A stretch of DNA of 33,827 bases, taken from a virus. Within the stretch, counting starts at the first letter, position 1. Every line of letters begins with the position of its first letter. Both the position numbers and the translations under genes were made by a program. Below the pieces are notes generated by a model. It was given only the letters and a program-made list of their open reading frames with translations, was not told the DNA's origin and ran no database searches. The stretch lies in the IMG/VR virus record IMGVR_UViG_3300042526_000622, positions 1 through 33,827 of that record; one strand, 5' to 3'. This document shows positions 23,152-29,966 of this stretch, one piece after another.

Positions 23152-23623
23152 TGGCACCAATATCCACACCACAAAGATCCTTGATCCAATTGCCCTGGCT
23201 AACCACAGGATCAGAAACCATCTTGGATCTGCTCATAGGCGAAAGCCCAAGAGATTTTCCAAGGGTGGACAGTCGGGCTGATAAACTGGTTAGTTGATCT
23301 ACTGCTGGATCACTTTTCTTTGGTCGGCCATCTTCTTTGATGAATCCACCTGAATCATTAATCTGTTGCTGGCACCTGACCACCTGCGAATACATCGCAC
23401 AATAAACAGCGATAGCATCAGCATCCACGGATGAAAGAATAGCCATTGGTTTTAGACCTGTCAGAAGATCGTGCCATTTTTTCTGACCGATTGCATCCAA
23501 CCAGTCTGGCATTCTTGGGTCGTTCACATCCCATTCAACAGGTGATGGGTTTACTGTCGATGGTCTTGGGTTTGGATTAAGAGACAATAGTTGTCTCTTA
23601 TTAGGTTTTCTACCTCTAGTCAT
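23141..23623 (-). CDS. Terminase small subunit (P27 family)
   Basis: A 160-residue protein starting MTRGRKPNKRQLLSLNPNPR, the classic basic start of P27-type small terminases. WHDLLTGLKPMAILSSVDAD with the following AIAVYCAMYSQV and RLSTLGKSLGLSPMSRSKM complete the family pattern. It recognises phage DNA and recruits TerL. Its ATG overlaps the stop of the small upstream ORF as ATGA, and its end overlaps the TerL start by 11 bases. Confidence 0.92.
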   Translation of the reverse strand: MTRGRKPNKRQLLSLNPNPRPSTVNPSPVEWDVNDPRMPDWLDAIGQKKWHDLLTGLKPMAILSSVDADAIAVYCAMYSQVVRCQQQINDSGGFIKEDGRPKKSDPAVDQLTSLSARLSTLGKSLGLSPMSRSKMVSDPVVSQGNWIKDLCGVDIGANGD

Positions 23624-23769
23624 AACATCACCTCATTTTGCCCTAAAAAATCATGCAAAAATCTCGTTTTTTTCGAGAAGGTACTCCCGCCCCCCTGCTG
23701 GATTTGTTGACCCCCCCCTACCTGCCGTTCTGTCATGTGGTTTTCCCCTGAGATTTTGAAGGTTTTCAT
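23620..23769 (-). CDS. 49-residue Gly/Gln-rich linker ORF between HNH and TerS
   Basis: The frame starts at an ATG overlapping the HNH stop (ATGA) and ends at a TGA overlapping the TerS start (ATGA). This double coupling is unlikely by chance and argues for translation. The product reads MKTFKISGENHMTERQVGGG, then a Gln/Gly-rich part, and ends FLGQNEVML. The DNA holds runs of eight and six C (plus strand), so the frame depends on correct homopolymer counts. The C-rich stretch is also where a cos site might lie between HNH and TerS. Not recognised. Confidence 0.5.
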   Translation of the reverse strand: MKTFKISGENHMTERQVGGGQQIQQGGGSTFSKKTRFLHDFLGQNEVML

Positions 23770-24059
23770 TTTTTTCGCCCCCAAGTTTCATGCCATGTCT
23801 TAGAGTTGTGGCAGGAAACACACAAAGGTTGCAGGTTTGTCTTGTGGTTTGTGCCACCTTGTTTCAAAGGTTGGATATGATCCACACAGGTGGCTGGCCC
23901 TTGGCATCCACGACATAAGGGTTCTTCTCTGAGGATAGCTAGCCTTATTTTTTCCCATGCTCGGCCATAGCCTCTGCGGTGTGGGCTTGGTCGGTCTGTG
24001 CGCCTTACCTGCGCTGGTCTTGGGTTGTGCTTCTTGTGATCATGATCTGATGGCATCAT
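23766..24059 (-). CDS. HNH endonuclease next to terminase
   Basis: A 97-residue protein from the ATG at 24059, which overlaps the RusA stop. After a basic N-terminus (GYGRAWEKIRLAILREEP) it has two zinc knuckles, CRGC and CVSC, and the HNH core: VDHIQPLKQGG, then N at TNLQPLC and H in CHNSKTWHE. HNH proteins beside terminase genes are known to assist cleavage at cos sites in several HK97-like phages. The position immediately upstream of TerS suggests the same role here. Confidence 0.9.
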   Translation of the reverse strand: MMPSDHDHKKHNPRPAQVRRTDRPSPHRRGYGRAWEKIRLAILREEPLCRGCQGPATCVDHIQPLKQGGTNHKTNLQPLCVSCHNSKTWHETWGRKK

Positions 24060-24418
24060 GCACCTGCTATGGTTAGGTGGCATTCTGCGGGTCTACCATC
24101 ACCTTTGGAGTAGGTGACTAGCAATCGGGTAAGGTGTTGACAGTTATCTTCCTGAATGATTCCTATGTGCTGCAACAGATCCAGCACAGGTTTCCAGCAG
24201 TTATCCAAATCGCGATCCTTGCGCCATCCTGACCCACCAATGATGACCATGGTAATTGCATAGGGTGGATTAATTACCTTGCCCTTCTTAGTAAGCATTG
24301 CCATTAGTTCAGCAGCTTTGTGCCAATCAACATATTTTTTGGATCGGTAGACTTGACCCCTGCGGGATGCCCGAAAGATGTGATTTGCGCTCGGTGGTAT
24401 TGGAAGCTCTAGCCTCAT
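24056..24418 (-). CDS. RusA-like Holliday junction resolvase
   Basis: A 120-residue protein beginning MRLELPIPPSANHIFRASRR, the typical RusA start. The catalytic region reads DRDLDNCWKPVLDLLQHIGI, then IQEDNC, containing the conserved acidic residues that bind metal. RusA enzymes cut four-way junctions during recombination and before packaging. It overlaps the HNH gene by four bases and lies at the end of the early/replication block. Confidence 0.9.
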   Translation of the reverse strand: MRLELPIPPSANHIFRASRRGQVYRSKKYVDWHKAAELMAMLTKKGKVINPPYAITMVIIGGSGWRKDRDLDNCWKPVLDLLQHIGIIQEDNCQHLTRLLVTYSKGDGRPAECHLTIAGA

Positions 24419-24456
24419 TCCCCCATTTTTGCCGATAATCCTTTAGATACAAAATC

Positions 24457-24675
24457 TCAAGGACTGGATTTAGCCCTTGACAGCTTAGCCTTGGCAGTCT
24501 GCAGTTGAAACTTTAACAATCTTCTCTCATGCCTTAGCTGTTTAATCATGGCTTTCTGTTTGCCTAATAGGATCATCAATTGTGTAGTTGTTCTGGCTTC
24601 AGATCCGCAGTAATTGCAGACACCATACCTAAGCATCCTGATCCTTAAACATCTCCTGCAAGTGCCTTCAGTAAT
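24457..24675 (-). CDS. Zinc-ribbon/coiled-coil protein with apparent ATT start
   Basis: No ATG, GTG or TTG opens this frame before its zinc ribbon, yet the protein is clear: CRRC and CNYC knuckles 11 residues apart (CRRCLRIRMLRYGVCNYC), followed by a basic coiled coil (KAMIKQLRHERRLLKFQLQT). The best start is ATT at 24675, seven bases after GGAG, giving MTEGTCRRC and 72 residues. An internal ATG would remove the first knuckle. It may bind DNA or RNA; function unknown. It lies 10 bases after the nuclease-like gene. Confidence 0.6.
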   Translation of the reverse strand: MTEGTCRRCLRIRMLRYGVCNYCGSEARTTTQLMILLGKQKAMIKQLRHERRLLKFQLQTAKAKLSRAKSSP

Positions 24676-24685
24676 AACTATTCTC

Positions 24686-25234
24686 CTACCATTTTAAAGT
24701 TTCGGGTGGGGTTAAATACTCTTGCTCTATCGTGATCCGGTGCAGCCCTTCATGCCACCAGTGTTCTTTAAGCCTGTCCACAACTTCACCATGGATGCTG
24801 CCTATGATCTCAACCGATATAGTCTCAGGTTTGCTGGGGTGTTCACTTTGGACTACACACAGCACATATCGAACCTTGGTATCTAATTTATGAGGTGTGA
24901 TAATTAGCCAGGGGATTGGGTCAGTGATCAAATCCCTAGTCTTGACATCCAGTCCTGGCATATCTGTGCCACCATCGGTCAGGGATTGGGATTCATGAAG
25001 GTATGCCTGTTGCTGCCAAAACTCTGAAAGATCACCGTATAGCCATTCCCACAAAGCTGCCTCACCTGCAAGCCCACAAAACTGGTTATAGGTTCTGGCC
25101 TGCTCTTCAGAGATGCCAAACTTAGTCATCCTCTGAATATGGATCGGCCAGTTATTTTTTTTAAACCAGAGTGATTTTGCTTCACCAATTCGCCAAAGTA
25201 AATTTGTAGTGTGTGGACCAAAATCAATTAGCAT
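24686..25234 (-). CDS. PD-(D/E)XK-like nuclease
   Basis: A 182-residue protein. The helix GLAGEAALWEWL has Glu58. The loop LTDGGTDMPGLDVKT has Asp91, Asp96 and Lys98 spaced as in PD-(D/E)XK active sites (D96-x-K98), followed by beta strands (PWLIITP, VRYVLCVV). A length near 180 residues suits single-domain phage nucleases. An AAGGAA lies upstream of the ATG. It lies among replication and recombination genes, so a recombination or DNA-processing role is likely. The specific substrate is unknown. Confidence 0.75.
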   Translation of the reverse strand: MLIDFGPHTTNLLWRIGEAKSLWFKKNNWPIHIQRMTKFGISEEQARTYNQFCGLAGEAALWEWLYGDLSEFWQQQAYLHESQSLTDGGTDMPGLDVKTRDLITDPIPWLIITPHKLDTKVRYVLCVVQSEHPSKPETISVEIIGSIHGEVVDRLKEHWWHEGLHRITIEQEYLTPPETLKW

Positions 25235-25275
25235 GGATTCCTTTTCCGGTTGCGGGATCCATCCCTAATCAGATT

Positions 25276-25950
25276 TTAGCCGTAAGTTCTGACCGATGCA
25301 TCCACTATCATTCTTGCTGGTGGTTCCTCTACTGGTTTCTCCTTAAACCTTTTGGCTATCCGGTCTAGGATATCATCCAAGGGTTTGTTTCCATTGGGTG
25401 CTAAGTCATTCAGGGTTTTAGCTAGGTTGCGTTCGGATTCTTCACATGCTGCCATCTGGCGCATCCAGTCTGGATTCCTGAGTTCATAAATTTCCAAGGT
25501 CATGATGGATTTTTTGCCTTCACCTGAAGCAGTGCTTTTAAATGGCAAACTGTTAATACAAATACAGCTTACCCAGCATTTGCTTTTGGATGACCAGATC
25601 CCATTTTTCACATGGGCTAAGAATGGCACCAGAACTAGACCAGTGCCCCTGCACATCGAGCAATCGGAAACCTCAGGTTTAATTGTTCTGCGGTAATTCT
25701 CCCTGCGGATCCGTAAAGCCTTTTCTAATTCGTGAATGGTTTCCTCTCTTTTGAATATTTTGACCCCTGTCAGATCCTTGGATGCTGCCAAGAGTTCTTC
25801 AGGTCCATAACCCTCTGATGCAAAATAGGTTGACCAGGCTAAAAGCATTTTAAGTTCTCTTTCTTGATCCCAGCCGTAGAAGGTGGAATGAAACTGAATC
25901 CAATCGGGCCAATCGAAATAAGCTGCGGTTGAGTCAATAGTGATATTCAT
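25276..25950 (-). CDS. Cys-cluster protein paired with replication initiator
   Basis: A 224-residue protein. Residues 1-90 are helical (DQERELKMLLAWSTYFASEG). Around residues 97-131 a Cys cluster CSMCRGTGLVLVP then CWVSCIC could bind zinc; CRGTG resembles the DnaJ zinc repeat. The C-terminus is helical (DDILDRIAKRFKEKP). It overlaps the initiator gene by four bases (ATGA), the position lambda-like phages use for their helicase loader, so a loader or initiator partner is a fair inference. No ATPase motif is present. Confidence 0.65.
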   Translation of the reverse strand: MNITIDSTAAYFDWPDWIQFHSTFYGWDQERELKMLLAWSTYFASEGYGPEELLAASKDLTGVKIFKREETIHELEKALRIRRENYRRTIKPEVSDCSMCRGTGLVLVPFLAHVKNGIWSSKSKCWVSCICINSLPFKSTASGEGKKSIMTLEIYELRNPDWMRQMAACEESERNLAKTLNDLAPNGNKPLDDILDRIAKRFKEKPVEEPPARMIVDASVRTYG

Positions 25951-26741
25951 GGTTGAACCCTCTGTGGTAACTGAAATCCTCTAGGCATTGCTGATAAAGC
26001 TGCCTGCAGGTCAGGCTTGGCTTTGCCATTGGTTTGGAAGCTTCTTGGTTGAGCTGGCCTATCTGTTTGGGTTGCCATCCATCTGGACAGGAATGATGGC
26101 ATTCCCTTTGCCGTTTTTCGCTTAGATGTATTGGTCTCTGCCCAAAGCTTGGCTTTTTTAATCCAATCCAAAATAGGGGCATCTGGATAGGCTTCTTGGA
26201 TCTGATCAAAAAGCTTTTGAGTTAGTGACCATGTCTTTGGATTTCCTACACATGGAAAGATCATTTCAGGTTGGTAAAGTTCTGGGCTGGTTGGCTCAGA
26301 GATGGGAACCAGCTCAGAGCAGGTGTCTGCCTCTCCTCTCCTCTCTCTCTCCTCTGTCTCTTCCTCTTCTCTTCTCTCCTCTACTCTAGGCACTGTTTTG
26401 CACACATCTGCTTGCAGGTTGCTAGCATCTGCTTGCATAGTGCTAGCATCAACTTCTATAATTTGAAATAAACCTTTATCCAGTAATGACTTAATACCTT
26501 TTAGGCATTCAGCATCAGTAACCCTCAACACCACTGCAATGTCTTCAATGCTGTAAGGTATGTGCCCATCTGTATAGGTACTAGCTAAAATCCACAACAT
26601 GGGGCAAAGTGACCTGCCGAACACATCTAGCCTAAGAAATGCAGGGTCCATCAGGCACCCTCTGTGCAGTTTTATCCAGGGTGGATTCCTGTTCTTGTAG
26701 TGTTGAAAGTTGGACCAGTTTTTAGGTACTAGGAATTGCAT
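25947..26741 (-). CDS. Replication initiator (phage replisome organiser type)
   Basis: A 264-residue protein. Residues 1-96 form a winged-helix domain of the replisome-organiser kind (FQHYKNRNPPWIKLHRGCLM, then YTDGHIPYSIEDIAVVL and IKSLLDKGLFQI). Residues 98-111 are a repeated heptapeptide DASTMQA/DASNLQA. Residues 121-137 are extremely acidic and basic (EERREEEETEERERRG). A C-terminal domain follows. The repeats in the linker DNA look like iterons, as in lambda O. Expected role: bind the origin and recruit helicase. The ribosome-binding site is weak. Confidence 0.8.
   Translation of the reverse strand: MQFLVPKNWSNFQHYKNRNPPWIKLHRGCLMDPAFLRLDVFGRSLCPMLWILASTYTDGHIPYSIEDIAVVLRVTDAECLKGIKSLLDKGLFQIIEVDASTMQADASNLQADVCKTVPRVEERREEEETEERERRGEADTCSELVPISEPTSPELYQPEMIFPCVGNPKTWSLTQKLFDQIQEAYPDAPILDWIKKAKLWAETNTSKRKTAKGMPSFLSRWMATQTDRPAQPRSFQTNGKAKPDLQAALSAMPRGFQLPQRVQP
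26330..26450. other. Candidate replication origin inside the initiator gene
   Basis: Two adjacent 21-base repeats at 26409..26429 and 26430..26450 match at 18 of 21 positions; each contains the palindrome GCTAGC. They are followed at 26330..26382 by a 53-base polypyrimidine/polypurine tract with one interruption (G at 26356). Iterons plus an unwinding-type tract inside the gene for the initiator is the layout of the lambda origin. The tract is not A/T-rich as in lambda, so unwinding by triplex or strand asymmetry would be needed. Confidence 0.5.
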
Positions 26742-26858
26742 TTTTCTCTCTTTAGTTATGGGTGTGGTAATTCCCCCACCCTGTTATAAAAACCCACTGC
26801 AAAGTTCAACCGGCCGTGTCTCACTCCCAGGTAGGATGAGGTGGCCCAGTGCAGTGGA
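26742..26858. other. Intergenic region with inverted repeats
   Basis: No gene fits. On the coding strand ATCCACTGC (ending 26851) and GCAGTGGGT (near 26793) form a 9-bp stem with one wobble around a loop of about 50 bases containing CCGG-rich segments. A second hairpin (GGGTG/CACCC) lies between it and the initiator start. This may be a structured leader controlling the initiator; no known riboswitch was recognised. Confidence 0.35.
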
Positions 26859-27155
26859 TTACTCCTTTAAACTGTTGGCTATCGCCAGATAAGCTGCTGC
26901 ATCTTCCAATGAATCCTGATGATGCCCTTTAGATAACCTTGCGATCTTAAGCTGACACATCATGATTGCGACATCGTATGGGGTGACTTCTGATCCAAGA
27001 TACTCAGACCAGTAAAGCGCAATCTTGGTAAAGCTAACTACTGGGGTTTCATACTCGCAGGCCCTTTCCCTGATCAGGTCATAGCACCTCTCAAAGAATG
27101 CGCTGATGTTTTCATGTTCATCTGGTGGTAGATGTGGGATGGGTTCAAAAGTCAT
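26859..27155 (-). CDS. DUF6378-like early protein
   Basis: A 98-residue protein. The pattern FTKIALYWSEYLGSEVTPYD, VAIMMCQLKIARLSKGHHQD and SLEDAAAYLAIA matches what I know of the DUF6378 family, small early phage proteins of unknown function with a conserved h-A-x-x-W, D-V-A-x-M-M and K-I-A-R core. It precedes the replication initiator. The name is from memory of the sequence pattern. Confidence 0.7.
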   Translation of the reverse strand: MTFEPIPHLPPDEHENISAFFERCYDLIRERACEYETPVVSFTKIALYWSEYLGSEVTPYDVAIMMCQLKIARLSKGHHQDSLEDAAAYLAIANSLKE

Positions 27156-27179
27156 AGGTTTTCCTTATAAATATCTAAA

Positions 27180-27788
27180 TTAAGAAAGCAGTTTTTTGCC
27201 GCACTCTGTGCAAACCAGCTTTAGCAAATCTTTGTTTTCCGCAATGTGTAACCACTCATGGCTGTTAATCCACTCGTTGATTTCATTTCTTGTCCAGAAG
27301 ATTGGACTAGTCTTGCCACACTCGTAGCAGTTGCCTTGGTTGGTAGCTACACTGATAGGGAATATGTATTCATCTTTGGGTGCTGTAAGCATAGCAACAT
27401 GCTGACCCATAAAGATAACCCTGAAATCATGCCAAGCATCAAGATAAGAAAGCCCGCCTGGACCCCATGTGTTCATTCTTGGCATCTGAAGAAGTGCCAT
27501 CCTAAATAGCCAGTTCCTGAAATCATCTTCAGTTTTAATTAAATATTCTCGATGAACCATTGCCCCATCATTTGGACCACCTATATATTGCCCACTCCAA
27601 GTGAAAGCATGATCCCAGTTGCAGGTTAAATAATTAGCCTCTATAACTTTTACAATGTTTTTAATAGCAGACTTGTTCCCCAGTCCCTGCACTAAATGAC
27701 CTACACTAAAGTATGGGTCATCATAGCTCATCGAGTCAAAGGTTAGGTCTTGGGGAAATGGTGTCTTTTCCAGTTGTTCTAGTTTCAT
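27180..27788 (-). CDS. Early protein with C-terminal zinc ribbon
   Basis: A 202-residue protein not recognised as a whole. It is aromatic and probably globular (WDHAFTWSGQYIGGPNDGAM), with two zinc knuckles near the C-terminus: CYECGK at about residue 153 and CTECGK at about 193. The knuckles are about 40 residues apart and may fold together. It is coupled to the HNH gene by a 4-base overlap. No enzyme motif was seen. Confidence 0.65.
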   Translation of the reverse strand: MKLEQLEKTPFPQDLTFDSMSYDDPYFSVGHLVQGLGNKSAIKNIVKVIEANYLTCNWDHAFTWSGQYIGGPNDGAMVHREYLIKTEDDFRNWLFRMALLQMPRMNTWGPGGLSYLDAWHDFRVIFMGQHVAMLTAPKDEYIFPISVATNQGNCYECGKTSPIFWTRNEINEWINSHEWLHIAENKDLLKLVCTECGKKLLS

Positions 27789-28006
27789 GAAAGCTGTTCC
27801 TTTTTTGCGTGAAGTATTACGATATGGTGATACTCACAGAGAATGATTAAATGGTCAGGGTGTTCAGCCGAAAATGCGCTGTAGTCCTTGTGGTGGGCTT
27901 GAAGATTAGAACGGCAAGCACACCTTACACCATCTGGGTAGACATGTTCACATCTTCCACCCGATGCCATTAATGCTTCAAATCTGGAAACAGGATCAAT
28001 CTTCAA
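27785..28006 (-). CDS. Small HNH-type endonuclease
   Basis: A 73-residue protein from a TTG at 28006, preferred because AAGGGG lies seven bases upstream; an ATG at 28057 would overlap the preceding gene more. It reads CEHVYPDGVRCACRS, then LQAHHKDYSAFSAEHPDHL and CEYHH: zinc cysteines, the HH of the HNH core, Asp and the final His. The domain is compact but complete. Such free-standing HNH proteins are often nicking enzymes or homing-like elements. It overlaps the neighbouring gene 27996..28256 by 11 bases. Confidence 0.65.
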   Translation of the reverse strand: MKIDPVSRFEALMASGGRCEHVYPDGVRCACRSNLQAHHKDYSAFSAEHPDHLIILCEYHHIVILHAKKEQLS

Positions 28007-28256
28007 TGTGGTACCCCTTATTATTTCTTTTGACTTTCCATTTTCTAAAAAAAACATTTTTAGTAAACAGGGCATAAGTAATCTTTTGCAATCCATCAGG
28101 CATTGATCGATTATTCCTGTGCCTGCTCCTCCTCAAGATTTCTGCCTCTGAAAAATCATTAAGCAAAAAGTATTCCAATTGTTCATTCGAGATAAACTTA
28201 TGCTCGGATAGGTGGTCTTGAATTTTCTGGGTGCTAGTTCGTTTTCTAGGATTCAT
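27996..28256 (-). CDS. Small helical protein (possible winged helix)
   Basis: An 86-residue basic protein. The start (STQKIQDHLSEHKFISNEQL) and the helix FSEAEILRRSRHRNNR suggest a DNA-binding winged-helix or helical domain; the end is basic (RKWKVKRNNKGYHIED). It starts two bases before the end of the ParB-like gene's stop region and ends just after the HNH start. Family not recognised. Confidence 0.6.
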   Translation of the reverse strand: MNPRKRTSTQKIQDHLSEHKFISNEQLEYFLLNDFSEAEILRRSRHRNNRSMPDGLQKITYALFTKNVFFRKWKVKRNNKGYHIED

Positions 28257-28258
28257 AT

Positions 28259-29299
28259 TTACTCCCTACTAATTTCAGCTTCCCACCTTTTGATGTGAGT
28301 AGATGCAACACTTAGGAAATGTAAAAACTGGATTCGCTGTTCTGGATTAAATCTAAGGTTCTTAATATTGCTTCTAGTTAAAAAATTTGCAGCGGCTGTC
28401 ATCGTGGTTATAGCCTGATTGATCTGTCGCTGATCTTCTCGCATCCCAGTTGTAAGTTGGGATTCTTGCAGCTTCACATCGGAAACTTTCTCAATGTCTT
28501 GTATGATTTGATCAGTTGAATTCCCCAAACTATTCCCAGCTTTAATCAGTTGCTGTACAGTAGGAACGCTCAATGAAGCCCCTGCATTAAGGATGCAGGT
28601 AGCAAATTTTATATTTGCTTTATCATCATTCCTTTTTAAAATCTGCCAAGAATCTTCAAGCACCCCCCTCTTCATAATGTCGATTTTTTCTTGCGGTAAC
28701 CCAGACCTCTTAAGCTCCCTTTTACTTTGCTCGATTTGGAAATTACTTCTAAGGGTTGCCATTGGAATATTAAAGTTTTTGGCTTGCTCCATGAATAGCG
28801 TTGCTAAATTTAACAATGGGTTTTTATCCAATAGCTTGCACACCTCTTGGGTAGCCTGTTTGATTGCTATCTTCTTTCGTTCTATTGGGTCATTCATAAC
28901 CCCATGAATATCATTGGCTCGTGAAGAAATTGCGTAACAGATATCATCAGAAACTTTATTATCAAGAACATATGCAGGGATTTGTTCCAAATCCTTAGCA
29001 AACACATAATGCCTATGCCTGCCATCTATAACAGAATGTGTACCATTAAAATTTTTCCTAACAATAATAGCAGGGAATATGGCACCTGCCTTACTATCAG
29101 CCTCTAAGTCCTCAATTATTTTACTGGATAAGTGAGAGTTATTAGGGTGAGTTCCTTGATTCAAAATCCTGACTTGGAAGCTAGAAGATTGTGAAATTTT
29201 CTTGGTTGGAACATATTCCAGAGTAGCCTCCACCTGAAGATCTTGGAAAAGGTTTTCGGTTTGTATGTGCTTGTGTTTTATTAATTCAACTGCTGTCAT
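28259..29299 (-). CDS. ParB-domain DNA-binding protein
   Basis: A 346-residue protein from the ATG at 29299, which has GAGG six bases upstream. Residues 33-120 form a ParB/Srx-like domain: FQVRILNQGTHPN, then FPAIIVRKNFNGTHSVIDGRHRHYV (quoted in parts: AIIVRKNF and SVIDGRHRHYVFAKDL). The GRHR motif corresponds to the nucleotide-binding G-x-R-R of ParB. The rest is helical. Such proteins act in partition, regulation or DNA modification. It lies directly after the folded non-coding block at 29330..29501, which is a possible binding site. Confidence 0.75.
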   Translation of the reverse strand: MTAVELIKHKHIQTENLFQDLQVEATLEYVPTKKISQSSSFQVRILNQGTHPNNSHLSSKIIEDLEADSKAGAIFPAIIVRKNFNGTHSVIDGRHRHYVFAKDLEQIPAYVLDNKVSDDICYAISSRANDIHGVMNDPIERKKIAIKQATQEVCKLLDKNPLLNLATLFMEQAKNFNIPMATLRSNFQIEQSKRELKRSGLPQEKIDIMKRGVLEDSWQILKRNDDKANIKFATCILNAGASLSVPTVQQLIKAGNSLGNSTDQIIQDIEKVSDVKLQESQLTTGMREDQRQINQAITTMTAAANFLTRSNIKNLRFNPEQRIQFLHFLSVASTHIKRWEAEISRE

Positions 29300-29329
29300 T
29301 TGTATCCTCAAAAAAAAGGGTTTTAAAAA

Positions 29330-29501
29330 TATCAGGCTGGCTAGTCTGACAACAAGTCAGGTGTGTTACTAAGCCAATATCTCATATGGCATAACCAGCC
29401 TGATAAGCTCATGAATACGATTGCTGTCAGTGGGTGGGTGCTGACAGCCCCATCAAGGTTGTCTCAGGGGCAATGATAACCCTGCCACCCCTAATGGGTG
29501 G
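29330..29501. other. Highly structured intergenic element
   Basis: The 190 bases between the SSB-like and ParB-like genes hold no gene but many inverted repeats. A perfect 11-bp stem (29330..29340 with 29395..29405) encloses two hairpins (29346..29350/29356..29360, and 29373..29380/29384..29390 with one bulge), forming a three-way junction. Beyond it lie an 8-bp hairpin (29423..29430/29441..29448), a 5-bp hairpin (29465..29469/29480..29484) and a 6-bp hairpin (29485..29490/29496..29501). It could be a structured RNA, a partition or origin site, or an operator region. Confidence 0.6.
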
Positions 29502-29502
29502 T

Positions 29503-29955
29503 CTAGAAGGGCAGTTGATCCAGTTCAGCCTGGAGATCTGCATTTGATTCTGATAGCTCATCCAATCCAATAGAAGGGTAACCATTAGATGTGGTGCTTT
29601 TGTGGAAACTCAGGATGTGATTGGTCAGAGTTTCGCCAGCCTTGATAAGCTCATTTTCGTAAGGCTTATTAAACTTTGGCCCCCATGCTTCAACATCAAA
29701 GCCAAGTCTGCCCAAGCTGGTTAGAAGTCTTCTTAAATCTGCATCAGTCTTCAACCAATAAGTGATCTGAGTTTCAACTCCTGCAAGCATCACCTTAATT
29801 TGATAGGTTTGCTTTTTCTCACCAGTTTCCTTAATAGTTATTTCAACAAAACCAGCAAAGGAAATCTTTCCTGAGTATTTGCCATCTGCAAGGTCATTAG
29901 CTTTGGCAAACTTTGACTTTGATTTCAAATCCTGTTGCTCATTCATAAAATCCAT
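29503..29955 (-). CDS. SSB-like single-stranded DNA-binding protein
   Basis: A 150-residue protein with an OB-fold-like beta pattern (GKYSGKISFAGFVEITIKET, then TYQIKVMLAGVETQITYWL) and an acidic tail ending ELDQLPF. That ending resembles the DDIPF tip by which SSB recruits partners. It sits with Gp157 and an annealing-protein candidate, a common phage recombination set. A GGAG lies eight bases before the ATG at 29955. Confidence 0.7.
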   Translation of the reverse strand: MDFMNEQQDLKSKSKFAKANDLADGKYSGKISFAGFVEITIKETGEKKQTYQIKVMLAGVETQITYWLKTDADLRRLLTSLGRLGFDVEAWGPKFNKPYENELIKAGETLTNHILSFHKSTTSNGYPSIGLDELSESNADLQAELDQLPF

Positions 29956-29966
29956 TAATCATTCTC

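Noticed and set aside
23657-23678. Terminator-like hairpin (TCTCG/CGAGA followed by T-run) before TerS
   Set aside because: The stem is only 5 bp with an A-rich loop, and it lies inside the ORF 23620..23769 that is coupled to TerS; termination here would cut off all late genes.
23651-23857. 68-codon frame overlapping the HNH gene end
   Set aside because: The competing frame 23620..23769 has ATGA overlaps on both sides; this one has none.
25934-26209. 91-codon frame inside the replication initiator
   Set aside because: Fully within the initiator gene in another frame, with no start signal or domain.
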